This document shows, one piece after another, positions 26,101 through 35,097 of a stretch of DNA of 64,000 bases (its first letter is position 1; each line of letters opens with the position of its first letter). The notes under the pieces are model-generated. The model was not told where the DNA came from. It saw only the letters and a list, made by a program, of their open reading frames with translations, and searched no databases. A program made the translations under genes and the position numbers. The stretch is taken from assembly GCA_024734555.1 (NCBI GenBank), contig JANPWX010000026.1, positions 930,848 to 994,847 on the forward strand. Reading direction: 5' to 3'. The DNA is from Trochalopteron elliotii. Taxonomy: Eukaryota > Chordata > Aves > Passeriformes > Leiothrichidae.

Positions 26101-27312
26101 ACATTCCTGAATAGCTTGTTGCTCAGCCATAAAATTCTTCTGAGGGTTTAAGTTCTGCAGCTTTTTGAATATCTTAAAAGCTCTTTGGAGCATTTTTAGT
26201 ATTTCAGTGCTTTTCATTTTATAGTCCTAATCCCATTAAAACTTCTGTGATATTTATATAAAGGGGCAGTATATTTATTATGAACATTAGATATATGCTT
26301 AGGGTGAGCTGTACAGGGAAAAATTTGTCTTAGAAAGATTAATGCTGAAAGCTAATTGGCTAGAGGTACAGATTGTCCTTTTCTGATAGGGTAAGTTAAT
26401 TTTATTTATTTGAGGTTGAATAGTTTCTTGTGTCCTGTGTCTGCACTGTAATACCTATTTGGGACTGAAAGCTAGGTACCCCATTAGTGTAATGCAGTGT
26501 TGATTTATCTTTAGTTTTAAAATGTGTTGTTTTTAAATCTTCTTTTAAAAGCTTCCAAAATACTCAAAATTTGTATGTCTCTGAGATCCATTTATACAAA
26601 TGGAAAGTCTGGAGGAAAAGGAGATGAAATTTCTTTTTTAAAGATTGAATTTGCAACTTTCAGGATCATTCTTTTTATATTACTCCAATCAATCAAGATT
26701 AGTTACTAAACAATAGATTTGCTGGTATTATTTTATTCTTCATGTATTAGTTGCCAGTATTACTTGTTGATAAGATTACTTTTCAAATTTCCTTGACTTC
26801 AGCTTGAAAGATTTGTAAGGACTAAACTTGATCTTTCCAAAATAATACTACAGCTGTGTGTGTGGATTCTTACATTTGTTTATTCTTTAGGTGAGAATAA
26901 AGAACTTCATCACTCAGTGCAACAGCCTGCTTCAAGTTATTCAAGGGGATACCGTGGCAGAGGGTTCTCCTGGGGTCAGTTTCCTCCTCCATCAGGTCCT
27001 CAAGGGTTTTTCAGACCAGCAGTAAGACCACCACAGCTGTACTCTTCAGACAGGAGGATATACCAGGAATCACCAGTGTTTCCACCACCTCCCAGAATAG
27101 AAAATCCAATGATGCAACAATATGCCTTTCCTCCTCCAGATTTTGGCTATGTCAGTAATGGGCATCAATTCCACCCTCCGCCTTCAAACATGCATATGAT
27201 GTGGGCAGGCCCAAACATGTACAATTCATCCTACTCATTCCTGCCACCGCCACCACCACCACCACCACCTCCTCCTCCAGAGAGCTATCCTCCTCCATTC
27301 AGGCCTTACTGA
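6803..27312 (+). CDS. NAF1: NAF1, H/ACA ribonucleoprotein assembly factor (full coding span, 8 exons)
   Basis: Join of 6803-8151, 9908-10040, 11958-12051, 15111-15193, 16129-16289, 19884-19935, 24272-24377 and 26891-27312. Together these are 2400 nt, 799 residues plus TGA, with every junction in frame and GT/AG. NAF1 is a nuclear chaperone that binds dyskerin and helps load the H/ACA core for snoRNPs, scaRNPs and telomerase RNA before GAR1 replaces it (family knowledge). Seen in the translation: tandem repeats at residues 1-428; an acidic Ser/Asp run at about 444-473; the Gar1/Naf1 beta-barrel core at about 500-607 ([48 protein letters not shown]); DFSDDE followed by a Lys-rich stretch at 627-653; RGYRGRG at 678-684; and 12 prolines at 778-789. 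The core matches vertebrate NAF1 closely. The N-terminus is much longer than mammalian NAF1 (about 490 residues in total). The start at 6803 has G at -3 and +4; in-frame ATGs at 6596 and 6683 lie upstream of the NRF1/ETS promoter sites. Confidence 0.95.
8152..9907 (+). other. NAF1: NAF1 intron 1
   Basis: 1756 bp. The first about 330 bp belong to the CpG island. It also holds T tracts at 8608-8631 and 9095-9168. Donor gtgggt, acceptor ttgttcag. No other gene seen. Confidence 0.88.
9095..9168 (+). repeat. Poly(T) tract with TTTG interruptions, NAF1 intron 1
   Basis: Nearly unbroken T over about 74 nt, interrupted by GTTTGTTTG and GG. Length in the assembly is likely unreliable. Confidence 0.9.
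9908..10040 (+). CDS. NAF1: NAF1 coding exon 2 (acidic serine-rich linker)
   Basis: Starts after a T-rich tract and ttcag, with T completing codon 450. It ends GCCTATTGAT at a consensus gtaagt donor (10041), phase 0. Residues 450-494 read DTDSDSSSS...[12 protein letters not shown], then TKDEVPID, equivalent to the Ser/Asp stretch and TKDE motif before the core domain of vertebrate NAF1. The Ser-Asp/Glu pattern suggests CK2-type phosphorylation (inference). Confidence 0.93.
10041..11957 (+). other. NAF1: NAF1 intron 2
   Basis: 1917 bp. Contains the antisense solo LTR at about 10116-10640, starting only about 75 bp after the donor. The rest is unique AT-rich sequence with nothing recognised. 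Confidence 0.88.
10116..10640 (-). mobile_element. Solo LTR of an avian ERVL-type endogenous retrovirus, antisense in NAF1 intron 2
   Basis: Read on the minus strand, it starts TGTGGTGGGTTTTGC near 10639. It continues through blocks typical of the widespread bird ERVL LTR: GAAAATT...TTCTTCACAG, then GGCTGTGTTTTGGAT, GTGAGGAGGTGC and GCTGGGAGGGG. After these come a cat-acc-at-g-acgtcatgctcagcat-like block and TTGCTTTGCTTG near the 3' end. Length about 525 bp. No gag or pol and no second LTR are present, so it is a solo LTR. Identification is from memory of the repeat. Both ends are degenerate, and I could not find a clean target-site duplication. Confidence 0.72.
11958..12051 (+). CDS. NAF1: NAF1 coding exon 3 (start of Gar1/Naf1 core)
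   Basis: Acceptor tttgcag, donor gtaggc at 12052. Encodes residues 495-525 plus one base: [20 protein letters not shown], then [10 protein letters not shown]. This is the conserved first part of the Gar1/Naf1 RNA-binding domain (Pfam family PF04410, by recall), which forms the beta-barrel that contacts dyskerin. The final G joins TA of exon 4 to make Val526. Confidence 0.95.
12052..15110 (+). other. NAF1: NAF1 intron 3
   Basis: 3059 bp. Holds the pyrimidine decamer array (12513-12584), a poly(T) run at about 14323-14347 and a CT run near 14871. Nothing else recognised. Confidence 0.88.
12513..12584 (+). repeat. Pyrimidine-only decamer array (CTTCCTTCCT)n in NAF1 intron 3
   Basis: About seven copies of CTTCCTTCCT in perfect succession from 12513 to 12580, then CCCTC. 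The sense strand is pure C/T for about 70 nt, so the transcript has a long polypyrimidine tract and the DNA has mirror-repeat potential. Confidence 0.95.
15111..15193 (+). CDS. NAF1: NAF1 coding exon 4 (Gar1/Naf1 core)
   Basis: Acceptor ccattttag, donor gtgggt at 15194, ending in phase 0. Residues 526-553 read [20 protein letters not shown], then EDRQAVGK. The run LPPVNEE...FK.DRQA.GK is highly conserved in vertebrate NAF1 and continues the core domain without a gap. Confidence 0.96.
15194..16128 (+). other. NAF1: NAF1 intron 4
   Basis: 935 bp, unique sequence. Checked by eye for box C/D snoRNA motifs; no convincing pair with correct spacing. Confidence 0.85.
16129..16289 (+). CDS. NAF1: NAF1 coding exon 5 (Gar1/Naf1 core)
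   Basis: Acceptor tctttcag, donor gtgagt at 16290. Residues 554-606 include [17 protein letters not shown] and [29 protein letters not shown] is the signature strand pair of the Gar1/Naf1 fold, and the end of the exon closes the core domain. The last two bases, CA, join G of exon 6 to form Gln607. Confidence 0.96.
16290..19883 (+). other. NAF1: NAF1 intron 5
   Basis: 3594 bp of AT-rich sequence with no repeat or gene recognised. It ends in a long T-rich tract before exon 6. Confidence 0.85.
19884..19935 (+). CDS. NAF1: NAF1 coding exon 6
   Basis: A short 52-nt exon after a long T-rich tract and cttctag, with donor gtaact at 19936. Residues 608-624 read [17 protein letters not shown], nearly identical to the vertebrate NAF1 segment just after the core. 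It is below the size picked up by ORF length alone and was placed by homology and phase (completes Gln607, ends in phase 0). Confidence 0.94.
19936..24271 (+). other. NAF1: NAF1 intron 6
   Basis: 4336 bp, the longest intron. Contains the antisense CR1 at about 20975-22030. The remainder is unrecognised. Confidence 0.85.
20975..22030 (-). mobile_element. CR1 LINE, 5'-truncated, within NAF1 intron 6
   Basis: The left end (aatagaatggg...ttggaaggaacc) is the reverse of the CR1 3' tail. Minus-strand translation gives the RT segment [18 protein letters not shown] followed by SADET (catalytic ADD altered). It continues with [11 protein letters not shown]...[15 protein letters not shown]...[11 protein letters not shown], the CR1 ORF2 C-terminal pattern. 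Frames are broken. It lies antisense to NAF1. Confidence 0.88.
24272..24377 (+). CDS. NAF1: NAF1 coding exon 7 (DFSDDE and Lys-rich segment)
   Basis: Acceptor tttttaccag, donor gtgagt at 24378. Residues 625-659 read [20 protein letters not shown], then [24 protein letters not shown] is a conserved NAF1 motif and a likely CK2 site at Ser629. KKKK and RKK could serve as nuclear-localisation or RNA-contact elements (inference). The last base, A, joins GT of exon 8 to give Ser660. Confidence 0.95.
24378..26890 (+). other. NAF1: NAF1 intron 7
   Basis: 2513 bp. A patch at 24560-24790 is open in two frames but has no recognised motif; otherwise nothing seen. Confidence 0.85.
26891..27312 (+). CDS. 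NAF1: NAF1 coding exon 8 (RG- and proline-rich tail, stop)
   Basis: Acceptor tattctttag, then GTGAGAAT, ending at TGA 27310-27312. It encodes residues 660-799. RGYRGRGF (678-685) is an RGG-like patch. Proline/aromatic-rich sequence follows, and then 12 consecutive prolines (27244-27279) encoded mainly by CCA repeats, ending PPPFRPY. Human NAF1 has the same kind of low-complexity proline tail. The polyproline stretch could bind SH3, WW or EVH1-type partners (inference). Confidence 0.94.
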
Positions 27313-27605
27313 GATTCCATGTGTGTCCTTGTAGAGCACTGCAGTTTACAGGGAGGAAGGACAGCCTGCCAGGACTGCATTCCCTTGTTTTGGAGGTGCT
27401 TTCTTTTACTGCAGCAGTAGAACAAATGCAGAGTTTAGTGCTTTGTGGGGTATCTGTAGAAAATTATTTTTTTCTACATATGCTTTTTGTTTCCAAAAAG
27501 AAATTTATATGATAAAAGTATAACTGAATATTAAGTATAATGGTTTATTTTTATAATATCTGCTACTTTAAGATGATAAATAAAAGTGTTTTAGAGACTG
27601 GTATG
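27313..27605 (+). other. NAF1: NAF1 3' untranslated region
   Basis: Runs from the TGA stop to the expected cleavage point about 20 nt after AATAAA. It is short (about 290 nt) and becomes AT-rich. No alternative canonical polyadenylation hexamer was seen earlier in it. Confidence 0.7.
27579..27584 (+). terminator. NAF1: Polyadenylation signal AATAAA for NAF1
   Basis: Canonical AATAAA, followed about 20-50 nt downstream by GT-rich sequence (gtatgtagtggtgg...tctgttttgtg) suited to CstF binding. It is the first such signal after the stop codon. Confidence 0.75.
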
Positions 27606-27640
27606 TAGTGGTGGAAATCTGTTTTGTGATAAATATAAGG

Positions 27641-27712
27641 GTTTATATAACTGCTGTTAATAAGAGTTTATATAACTGCTGTTATAAGAGTTTATATAAC
27701 TACTGTTAAGTA
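27641..27712 (+). repeat. Three tandem copies of a 24-25 bp unit just 3' of NAF1
   Basis: gtttatataactgctgttaa starts at 27641, 27666 and 27690 (third copy with ACTACTG). It lies within 60 bp of the poly(A) signal. Confidence 0.9.
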
Positions 27713-30204
27713 GCAATGAGGGTATTTCACATAGATAATATTTTAATATTTTTAGGATGTGGTGTATTGCTATGCTAAAACATTTTTCCCAGTTTCTGCA
27801 AATTTTGAAACCTACTTGAGAACTGAAAATCTGACATCTAAATTTTGAGCTAGGTTTTCCACTATATATAAGGCATAAACCACTATCCAGCTTTCAATAC
27901 TTCACTAATTTCATATTAACTAAAAGTCTACATCTGCATGGTTTTTTTTTAAAAATATCTGAAGTAGCTAGATCTCATTTTGGACCAGCAGCTGACTTAT
28001 GTCACATTCAGTGTTCTGCAGTGGTTGTGGAAGATCAACCTATTCATGGGATGTTTTGCATAATGTGAAACCAGCATAATTTCTCTGGCGTATCTAGGTT
28101 CTCTAGCTCCTAATGCAGAGATGCTCATAAGTACCTACTTGAGTGTGCAGTCAGCCTTTCTGGGAAGAAGTCAGGTCTGTCAGGGAGAGAAGGCCGTTTC
28201 AGAACTCCCTTGTTTAAATTTGTAAATGCAGATGGCACTGGATTGCTGTTTGATTACAGTCTAAACTGTCTCTTCTGAAACGATGAGGTTCATCAATTCT
28301 CCCAGCTTGTTTCTGGGAGGGAAGTGAAGTTATCAACAAAGGATCACTTGGAAGAACCCCCACCTGTCCAAAGAGCTGGTCCTATAATTGCATTTTCCTA
28401 GTCTCTATGGAAGTGACTCTGCCTGACTAGGAGAGAAGACCTTACACTGCATCATTGTTTTATAAACAGAAGGAAAAAGAACTTGTGGGACAGACATCTT
28501 AAAGATTATTTTTCGACTGAAAAGTCATTGCTAGTTGTGATGATTTTTGAATCTTTACCAATACAGTCACCTTGAACTGATAAAAATGTGCAGTATGTAT
28601 TTCTAGTCTCAAACTCATTTTGACCTTATTACTTTAAATATGTAATTAAAGGCTAAGTAAGCTGTGCAGGTGTTGCTTAGACTTTTAATTCCAAATAGTT
28701 GTAAGAATGAAGCAAAATTTTAATGCAGAGAGGAAGAGACTGCCTTGTCAAGATGGTGCAACTCAGAACTAGAGTTTAATTTCAGACTTGAAAGTTTGCT
28801 ATAATATATATATAAGTAACAACATTCTTTGATATATCTAGAACTACTGTTTCATGGGCGTGCAGCTGAGAAGAATATATAGATGTCAGTTTATGGCAAG
28901 CAGGTACTCTACAGTGGCAGCAAATAGTTTCAGAAGAGCAGCATTCCAGACATTCATGTTTAACTTGGTTCCTGAAGATTATTTTTTCATAGTAAAGAGA
29001 ATGCCCAGTTGTAGAGTGTTGTAAATGTTTACGTTTCCAGGGAAAGGAGAAGGGGCTGAATTTCTGGCTGTCTAAGCTGTAACCAAGATACAATCATTCT
29101 CAGTGATAGGGGATGGTACAGTGATACAGATGTTCCAAGTGAATTATCAAATGTGAAAGTGTTTTCAAGTCAATGATACAGTAAGGAGGAAGAAACTGTC
29201 AACATTGCACTGGGCCTTGGGATGGCAGTGTCTTGCTGTTTGTCCCTGGCACAGACATCATCAGCCTTGAGATCCAAAGGGGCAGTTAAAGAGTTAACAG
29301 CAAGAACAGGAGTGAGGTACTAGGAAGTGCAGATGCAACAGTCTTAATTATTACTACTATTGCAATTGGTGTTTTTTTATATATAGTAATGGTCAATTTT
29401 TTCTGCAATAATTGGATCTGGACTAATAATTCTTTGATTAAGCTGTTAAGATTTTTCTTAATGAAGATGTTTTCTCCTTCCTCATAACAAAATTTTTGCA
29501 TGTAGCAAAACCCAGTGTAAAGTTGTGTTCCAGAATATAGTTTGACAGAAATATGCTGCAGTCTAAGGCGTTTTACTAATTCTTGGTTGTTAACTGCAAT
29601 ACTGTTTTTGTGTGCACTTGCCTCATTGCTAGGCTTTGGGCTGTGGCTGGTCAAATGCAAGTATTTTCTAGCAGAGAAAGTAGAGGAAATAATACTTTTT
29701 AGTAGTTGAAAATTTCTTTGTTTCTCAGTCCTGTTGTCTGTTTTCACATATAGCCTGGAAAGCTGCAATAGAGCTCTGTCACTTCTGACATATTTTTAGT
29801 TATTCCTCTTTCTGGGGGCTTTTCTTCGTGGTCTGCTTTCCAGAGAAAGCTTAAGGCATGGGATGGCAGGGAGAAACTTGAGGAAAACAGAGGCCTAGGG
29901 CAAGATTTGCTATGATTTTTCAAGGGGCTGAGATTTACAAAGTATGGATGCAGTAAACTGTTGAAGTGTATAAATTACTGTGACTGATAACATGGGAAAT
30001 AGATAATGTGATCTCATATTTGACAACATTCCTCTTAAATTTATAAACAAAAGAGGTACTTCTGCTGGCCTGTAATTTAGACAAAAGTCAGCAGCAGGAG
30101 GGAGTGAACTCATCTTGGAGGTGAACAGCAAAAGGACAAACAAAAGGTTTCTTAAAGGAAAATTCGGACAAGTGGTGTGGGAAGCGGAGAAGCCCGTGCT
30201 GCCT
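27713..30204. other. Intergenic, nothing recognised
   Basis: AT-rich. The 160-codon minus-strand frame at 29286-29768 falls within chance expectation and has no known motif. Confidence 0.55.
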
Positions 30205-30352
30205 TAGATTGCTTGGAGAGGGTGGAATCTCCAGTCTTTGAGGGATTCAGAATTTCCCTTTGGACAATGGCCTGTGGGATGTAATGTCCAAGTTAGTCTT
30301 TCTTTGAGTGGAGAGGTAGACCAGGTGGTCTGTGAAATCCATCTAAGCCCAA
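30205..30352 (+). mobile_element. Old CR1 3'-end fragment
   Basis: ttggagagggtggaatctcc...ggacaatggcctg...taga-ccaggtggtctgtgaaatcca follows the plus-strand CR1 3' region, in which a 'ggagtctcc' block is later followed by 'ggaccagatgatctc'. It is strongly diverged, so the family call is tentative. Confidence 0.5.
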
Positions 30353-31390
30353 ACTGGTTTTTTTCATTAGTGTCATTGTCCTGGAGTTCTGTTTTCTCAC
30401 CAGAAACTTTCTTTTTGTTTCTAGATGCTAAGAGACATGAATGGCCTAGTTGAATTATTGTTTTTTGGGAAGCCTAAGTTTTCATTTATGCTGTTGTAAT
30501 CCTTCATTGTACCTCAGATTTTTATAAACAATCATGCTGTTCTAAAAGTTGGACTTTTTGCAGAACATAACGAGTGCTTCCATTTCACTGGATGTAAGAT
30601 GTATTGAAAAATTGTTCCTTTATTAGTTTTTTGGAAACTAATGCTAATGAGAGTCTTAGTTGCTGTCATTTTCCCTTAGAGGATAAAGTATTTTGTATTG
30701 TACAGTTTATTTAGAGAATGTTATCAAGGAATAACTACCCAAAACTTCCTTTTTTTAAATGCAACAACAAAAAGACCCCTGAGAATTATTTTAACAAATG
30801 TTCTCTAAAGTAGGGAATTTTACCTCAGAGGAGACCTTTTTAATAATGCAAGGCACTCATGCCAGGATGCATATTAGTGACATGCAGATGAAAATAAGGA
30901 ATAAGTAGGTTTTTTTGTACGTTATATTTAGATGTTTCCAGGTTCAATTTTCTATTTCTTTGCAACTTAAAGGTATAGTCAGTTATTCTTGTCTAGTGAA
31001 TTTAGTGATGCACATAATCAGATTTAAAGGATTGATGAATCTGCACAAAACACTTGGTAATAAATTCGTTATGGTGACAGGTGAAAAAATGGAAAACACT
31101 GCCAGTGATGACAAGGCTTTTACAGAACAGTTTACTTGTCAGGGCAAATACATAATTCTGGAAAGCATGAATAATGATCTTTCTTCATCTCAATCACTGT
31201 AAGGCTTACTCAGTTATTGAATATGGAGTAGCCTTTACTTGCCATAAATCAAATCTGTTGGAACTGTGGAAGAATAATGTTGATTTTCCTCTGAATCTGA
31301 TGCTCTGCATTTTTTAGGCAATGTTTTATGAAAACGCTTTATTAGAATTTTCTGTTCGGCTGCTGAGGTTTGAAATCAATGGAAGTTGTG

Positions 31391-31520
31391 AATCACAGAA
31401 TGGTTTGGATTGGAAGAGGTCCTAAAGACCATCTGGGTCCAACCCTTCTGCAATTGGAAGGGCAGGGACACCTTCCAATAGATGAGGTTGCTCAGTGCCT
31501 CATCCAGTCTGGCCTTGCAC
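31391..31520 (-). mobile_element. CR1 LINE 3'-end fragment
   Basis: aatcacagaatggtttggattggaagaggtcctaaagaccatctgggtcc... is the reverse complement of the CR1 3' untranslated end. It includes 'gggcagggacaccttcca' and 'caggttgctcagtgcctcatccagtctggcctt'-like blocks. About 130 bp. Confidence 0.85.
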
Positions 31521-34500
31521 AGTGCACAATGTTTGCTGTTTACTAGCAGAAAGCCAGCCAGTTATACAGAGGGACAGGAGTGAGCAACTGTCACATATCC
31601 AGCTTTGAACTTGGACACAAAATCTTCTCTCTGATTCTTCTGTGCCCACCTGAGTAGTTGAGAGTACATGGGCAGAAAATAACTTGATTGACAAAATGCT
31701 GAAACTACTATGGGAGCAGTTACAGTTTTGAGGTGGCTGTTTGCTTATATGAAATCTCGAAGACTATTTGCAGTCTAAGCAGGGAGATTTCACTCGCTGA
31801 GTTTCCTACTGTGGGAAGTAGGAAACAAAAATCCAGGAGCTTCTTAATCATCAAGAATGAAACTGCTGCTTAATGCCAGGATTAGTAGTTACGAGGACTG
31901 TCTTTTGGAGGAAGTGGTACAGCTAATATTTTCTTAGTAGAAGAATGTTATCTATATCTGTTTAATACTATTACTAATTTTTAGTATGTACATTAGGTGG
32001 TCTCAAATGTGTTTTGTGAGAATTGCATGCATGTGAAACCTGTAAAAAACCAAAAACTTTTCTTCTACATAGACCCAGGAAAAGAGTATATTTTGTCGTA
32101 TTGTAGTTGATTCCTTTTTGTGAATGTTTAACCTCAGGGACACTTTCAGTTTGCAATTGCAAATTATACCTAGACTGTAAAGACTTGTTAAACCTGTACT
32201 GGATCTTTACAGTCTTGATTCCACCTTTCCTGGGCTGTCCTGTGTAACAGTATGCCCCTTTATATACAATCAAACCTTTATTAAATGACATTTTTGTGAG
32301 CACTTTTCACAGAAATCATGGTCTGTGTTTATTTTCTTGGTTATACTCTTCACTGTGATGTGTTTAATTTGTAGTTTTACATTTATTTATGATGCCCTGC
32401 TGTCTCCACAGCTTGGCTTTGCCACATAATGATGCACTTGATCTTTGGTCTTGGTTAATGCTTTCTGCAGTGAGGAGAACACAGGGATATATTTTTTCCT
32501 ACTTTTTGACACTATGCAACACTCATGTTTTTGACACTATGCAACCACTATTATGTCCAAAAGAGGTACAGTACCATGTGCATTGATACTCTGCTTTTGG
32601 CGACTGCCTGTTTGGCTTTCCCTTTGCAATGTATCCCATATATACACATTGTACTCTCTTTATGGTGTGCCTCATTTTTGCTCTCAGTACCATTCTGATC
32701 CCAAAATTGCTTGGACATTAACAATTTCCATCCCTCCAGCATAAGATGATGAAGTGATGATATCAGAGTTTGAGATGGAAACAGTAATTGTACCCTAGAG
32801 AAAAATACAGCCTTGGGTAAGTTGTGTAGGTCATGATGCTCCTTTGTCTGGGAGCAGAGAACCATGTTTGTTGTTTTGTTTTGCAATTCCAGTGTAGTGA
32901 AAAAAGAAAGACATACTGACCTTAGCAGGAAGAGGATTATCATACCCTCCAAAAGTGAGGCATGTCTAGATGTGACAGTGTAGGACATTCAGATTATCTA
33001 ATTGCTACTATGAATCTCAAGAAAATGAGCCATTTCTTGCACTGGAGAAGCAGCAGGGGAAAACTAGTGAAAAAGGTATAACACTTATACTAATTTCTCA
33101 GCAAAGTGTTTCTTACTTAGTTTCAAGTAATTTTGGTGGAATATGTAGCACACTTTATGATGACTTTATTATAATTAACCATAGAGGGATTGTCCTTTTA
33201 GAGAAGTGGTGATTCTAGTTAGGCACAGGTTAGGTCATTGTCTCCCGTGCTCTGTAACTGGTTCAGAGACTTTGCTTAAAAAAGGAATTTCAGGCAGATT
33301 CAATTTGTCTAGTATGGATGTCTGGAAAGCATTAAACTTTGGATCCTGAGAGGAATTCAGTTTGCATTTCAGAGAGAGCTCAAGGTCAAGACACGTCAAG
33401 ACCTCAGGGTCTCCTACCCCAGGCTCGAGTCTAAACCAGTTAAGAAACTTTTAAAGTCCCATCTTTATGCTTCTGTGTGATGCAAGGGTGTCATAGAAAC
33501 GAACATAAAATGCTTTTACTTTCTTGTGGTTTTATTTTTATTCATTTTTTTCTTTCAAGCCAAACCCCTACACAAGTGGCTGCCTTCTTACACATGATCA
33601 ATTGCTAATCCAGTTAGGTTGTAATGTTGTTCAGTCTCAGAGTAGAGGACAAGAGTTAACAGTAATCATGACTGACTCTGAGCTACTATAATGTAATATA
33701 AGAGGAGACAGAAAATCTTTGAAGCTATGTTTTATGTCTTGTTTACATTCTAATTTTAAGGAGTAATCTTGGGAAGCAAGTCTTTTAATCAAGGAATATT
33801 TTCTTTATAGTGTCTTAATTATCATCTATTGTTTTATTTCCAGGCAGCAGTTGTAGTATCAATATAAATAAAGTGTGTGTATATGTAATATAAGAATTTA
33901 TAATATATGCACTTGATAAATATTAAATTATCATTAATAATTATATATGTGAGTATATACGTATAAGTAAGTATTTGTTAGTTATTCTGAACTACTGTAG
34001 TTTTACCTGCTTCATGTTAGCTTGGTGGCAGACAGAAAATTGTTGGGTTAGTGCTGTCTAGGCAGTTACATGAAGGCTGCTGAGTAAAGCAATTGAGCAT
34101 GTTAATGCTTTTGTTCCATTGCATTGTGTTAAGTAAAATGTTAATTTAAATTATCTCTCAGGACAGATAGAAGATTTTTTTTTTTTATTGGGAGAATCTG
34201 TTATTTTCCTTGCTTTACCTGTGATGCTAGGATGATTGTGCCCTCTGTTTTCCCTGTGCAAATGACAGATGGAGGGATCCACACTCCTGTCAAGTCACTT
34301 TCTGAGGTAATTCATTGTCTGCTCCATGTGATATGTTGTCACATAAGGGATTTACTGTCATACCAGAGCTCTGCCTGACTGCATTTTAATTTTATTTTTT
34401 TAGTTTTCAGACTGTGTTTAATGAGTGGTTAAGTGGATGTAAGAATGCACTGAAAAGGTGGTTGTCGCCTCTCCACTTTGTTACTGTATTTCTTCTGAAA

Positions 34501-34614
34501 ATAAGTGGTCATGTTTCAATGGGATCAGTTTCCTGAGTCAGCTGAAAAGCAAACCTAGTTGTAAGACAAAAGGTCTTGATGGTATCTGGAGGATAATGTA
34601 GCTTCCCATTCTGT
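31521..34614. other. Intergenic, only a small duplication recognised
   Basis: Includes the short duplication at 32503-32545 and a very AT-rich patch at about 33860-33980. Several 60-145 codon frames lack any recognisable family. Confidence 0.55.
32503..32545 (+). repeat. Short tandem duplication
   Basis: tttttgacactatgcaac occurs twice, about 25 bp apart, separated by actcatg. Appears recent because the copies are identical. Confidence 0.85.
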
Positions 34615-35097
34615 GTTGAAAGGCAAGGACCTGTTGGGAGTGAATCCAGAGGAGAGGCAGAGATGCTTAGAGGGCTGGAGCATCTCCCCAATGAAGACAG
34701 GGTGAGACACTTCTAGTAGTTCAACGTGGAGAAGACAAGGTTCCAGGGTGACCTGATTGCAGCCTTTCAGCACCTAAAGGGGTCTTACAAGAATGATGTA
34801 GTGAGACTATTTAGTAGGGCCTGTAGCAATAGGACAAGGGCTAAGGTTTTTAAACCAAATGAGAGTAGATTCATACTAAATGCAAAGCTGGAATGTTCTG
34901 TGATCAGGGTGCTGAAACACTGGAATGGGTTGCCCAGACAAGCTGTTGATGCCCCATGCTTGGAAACATTCAAGGCCAGTTTGGATGGGGCTCTGAGCAA
35001 CCTGATCCCGTTGAAAATGTCCTTGCCCATGGCTGGGGAGTCAGACTAGGTGACCTTTAAAGGTCCCTTCCAACTCAAACCATTTTATGATTCTAGG
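34615..35097 (+). mobile_element. CR1 LINE 3' fragment
   Basis: Plus-strand CR1 ORF2 C-terminus and 3' end: agagggctggagcatctccc, ggtgacctgattgcagcctt, aggacaagggctaaggtttt and caaggccagtttggatgggg. It closes with ggtcccttccaactcaaacc and attttatgattcta. It ends in the characteristic ATTCTATG-like tail. Confidence 0.9.

Noticed and set aside
29286..29768. 160-codon minus-strand frame
   Set aside because: Near chance length for this composition, rich in Leu/Ile/Lys/Ser as expected from AT-rich DNA, and without recognised homology.
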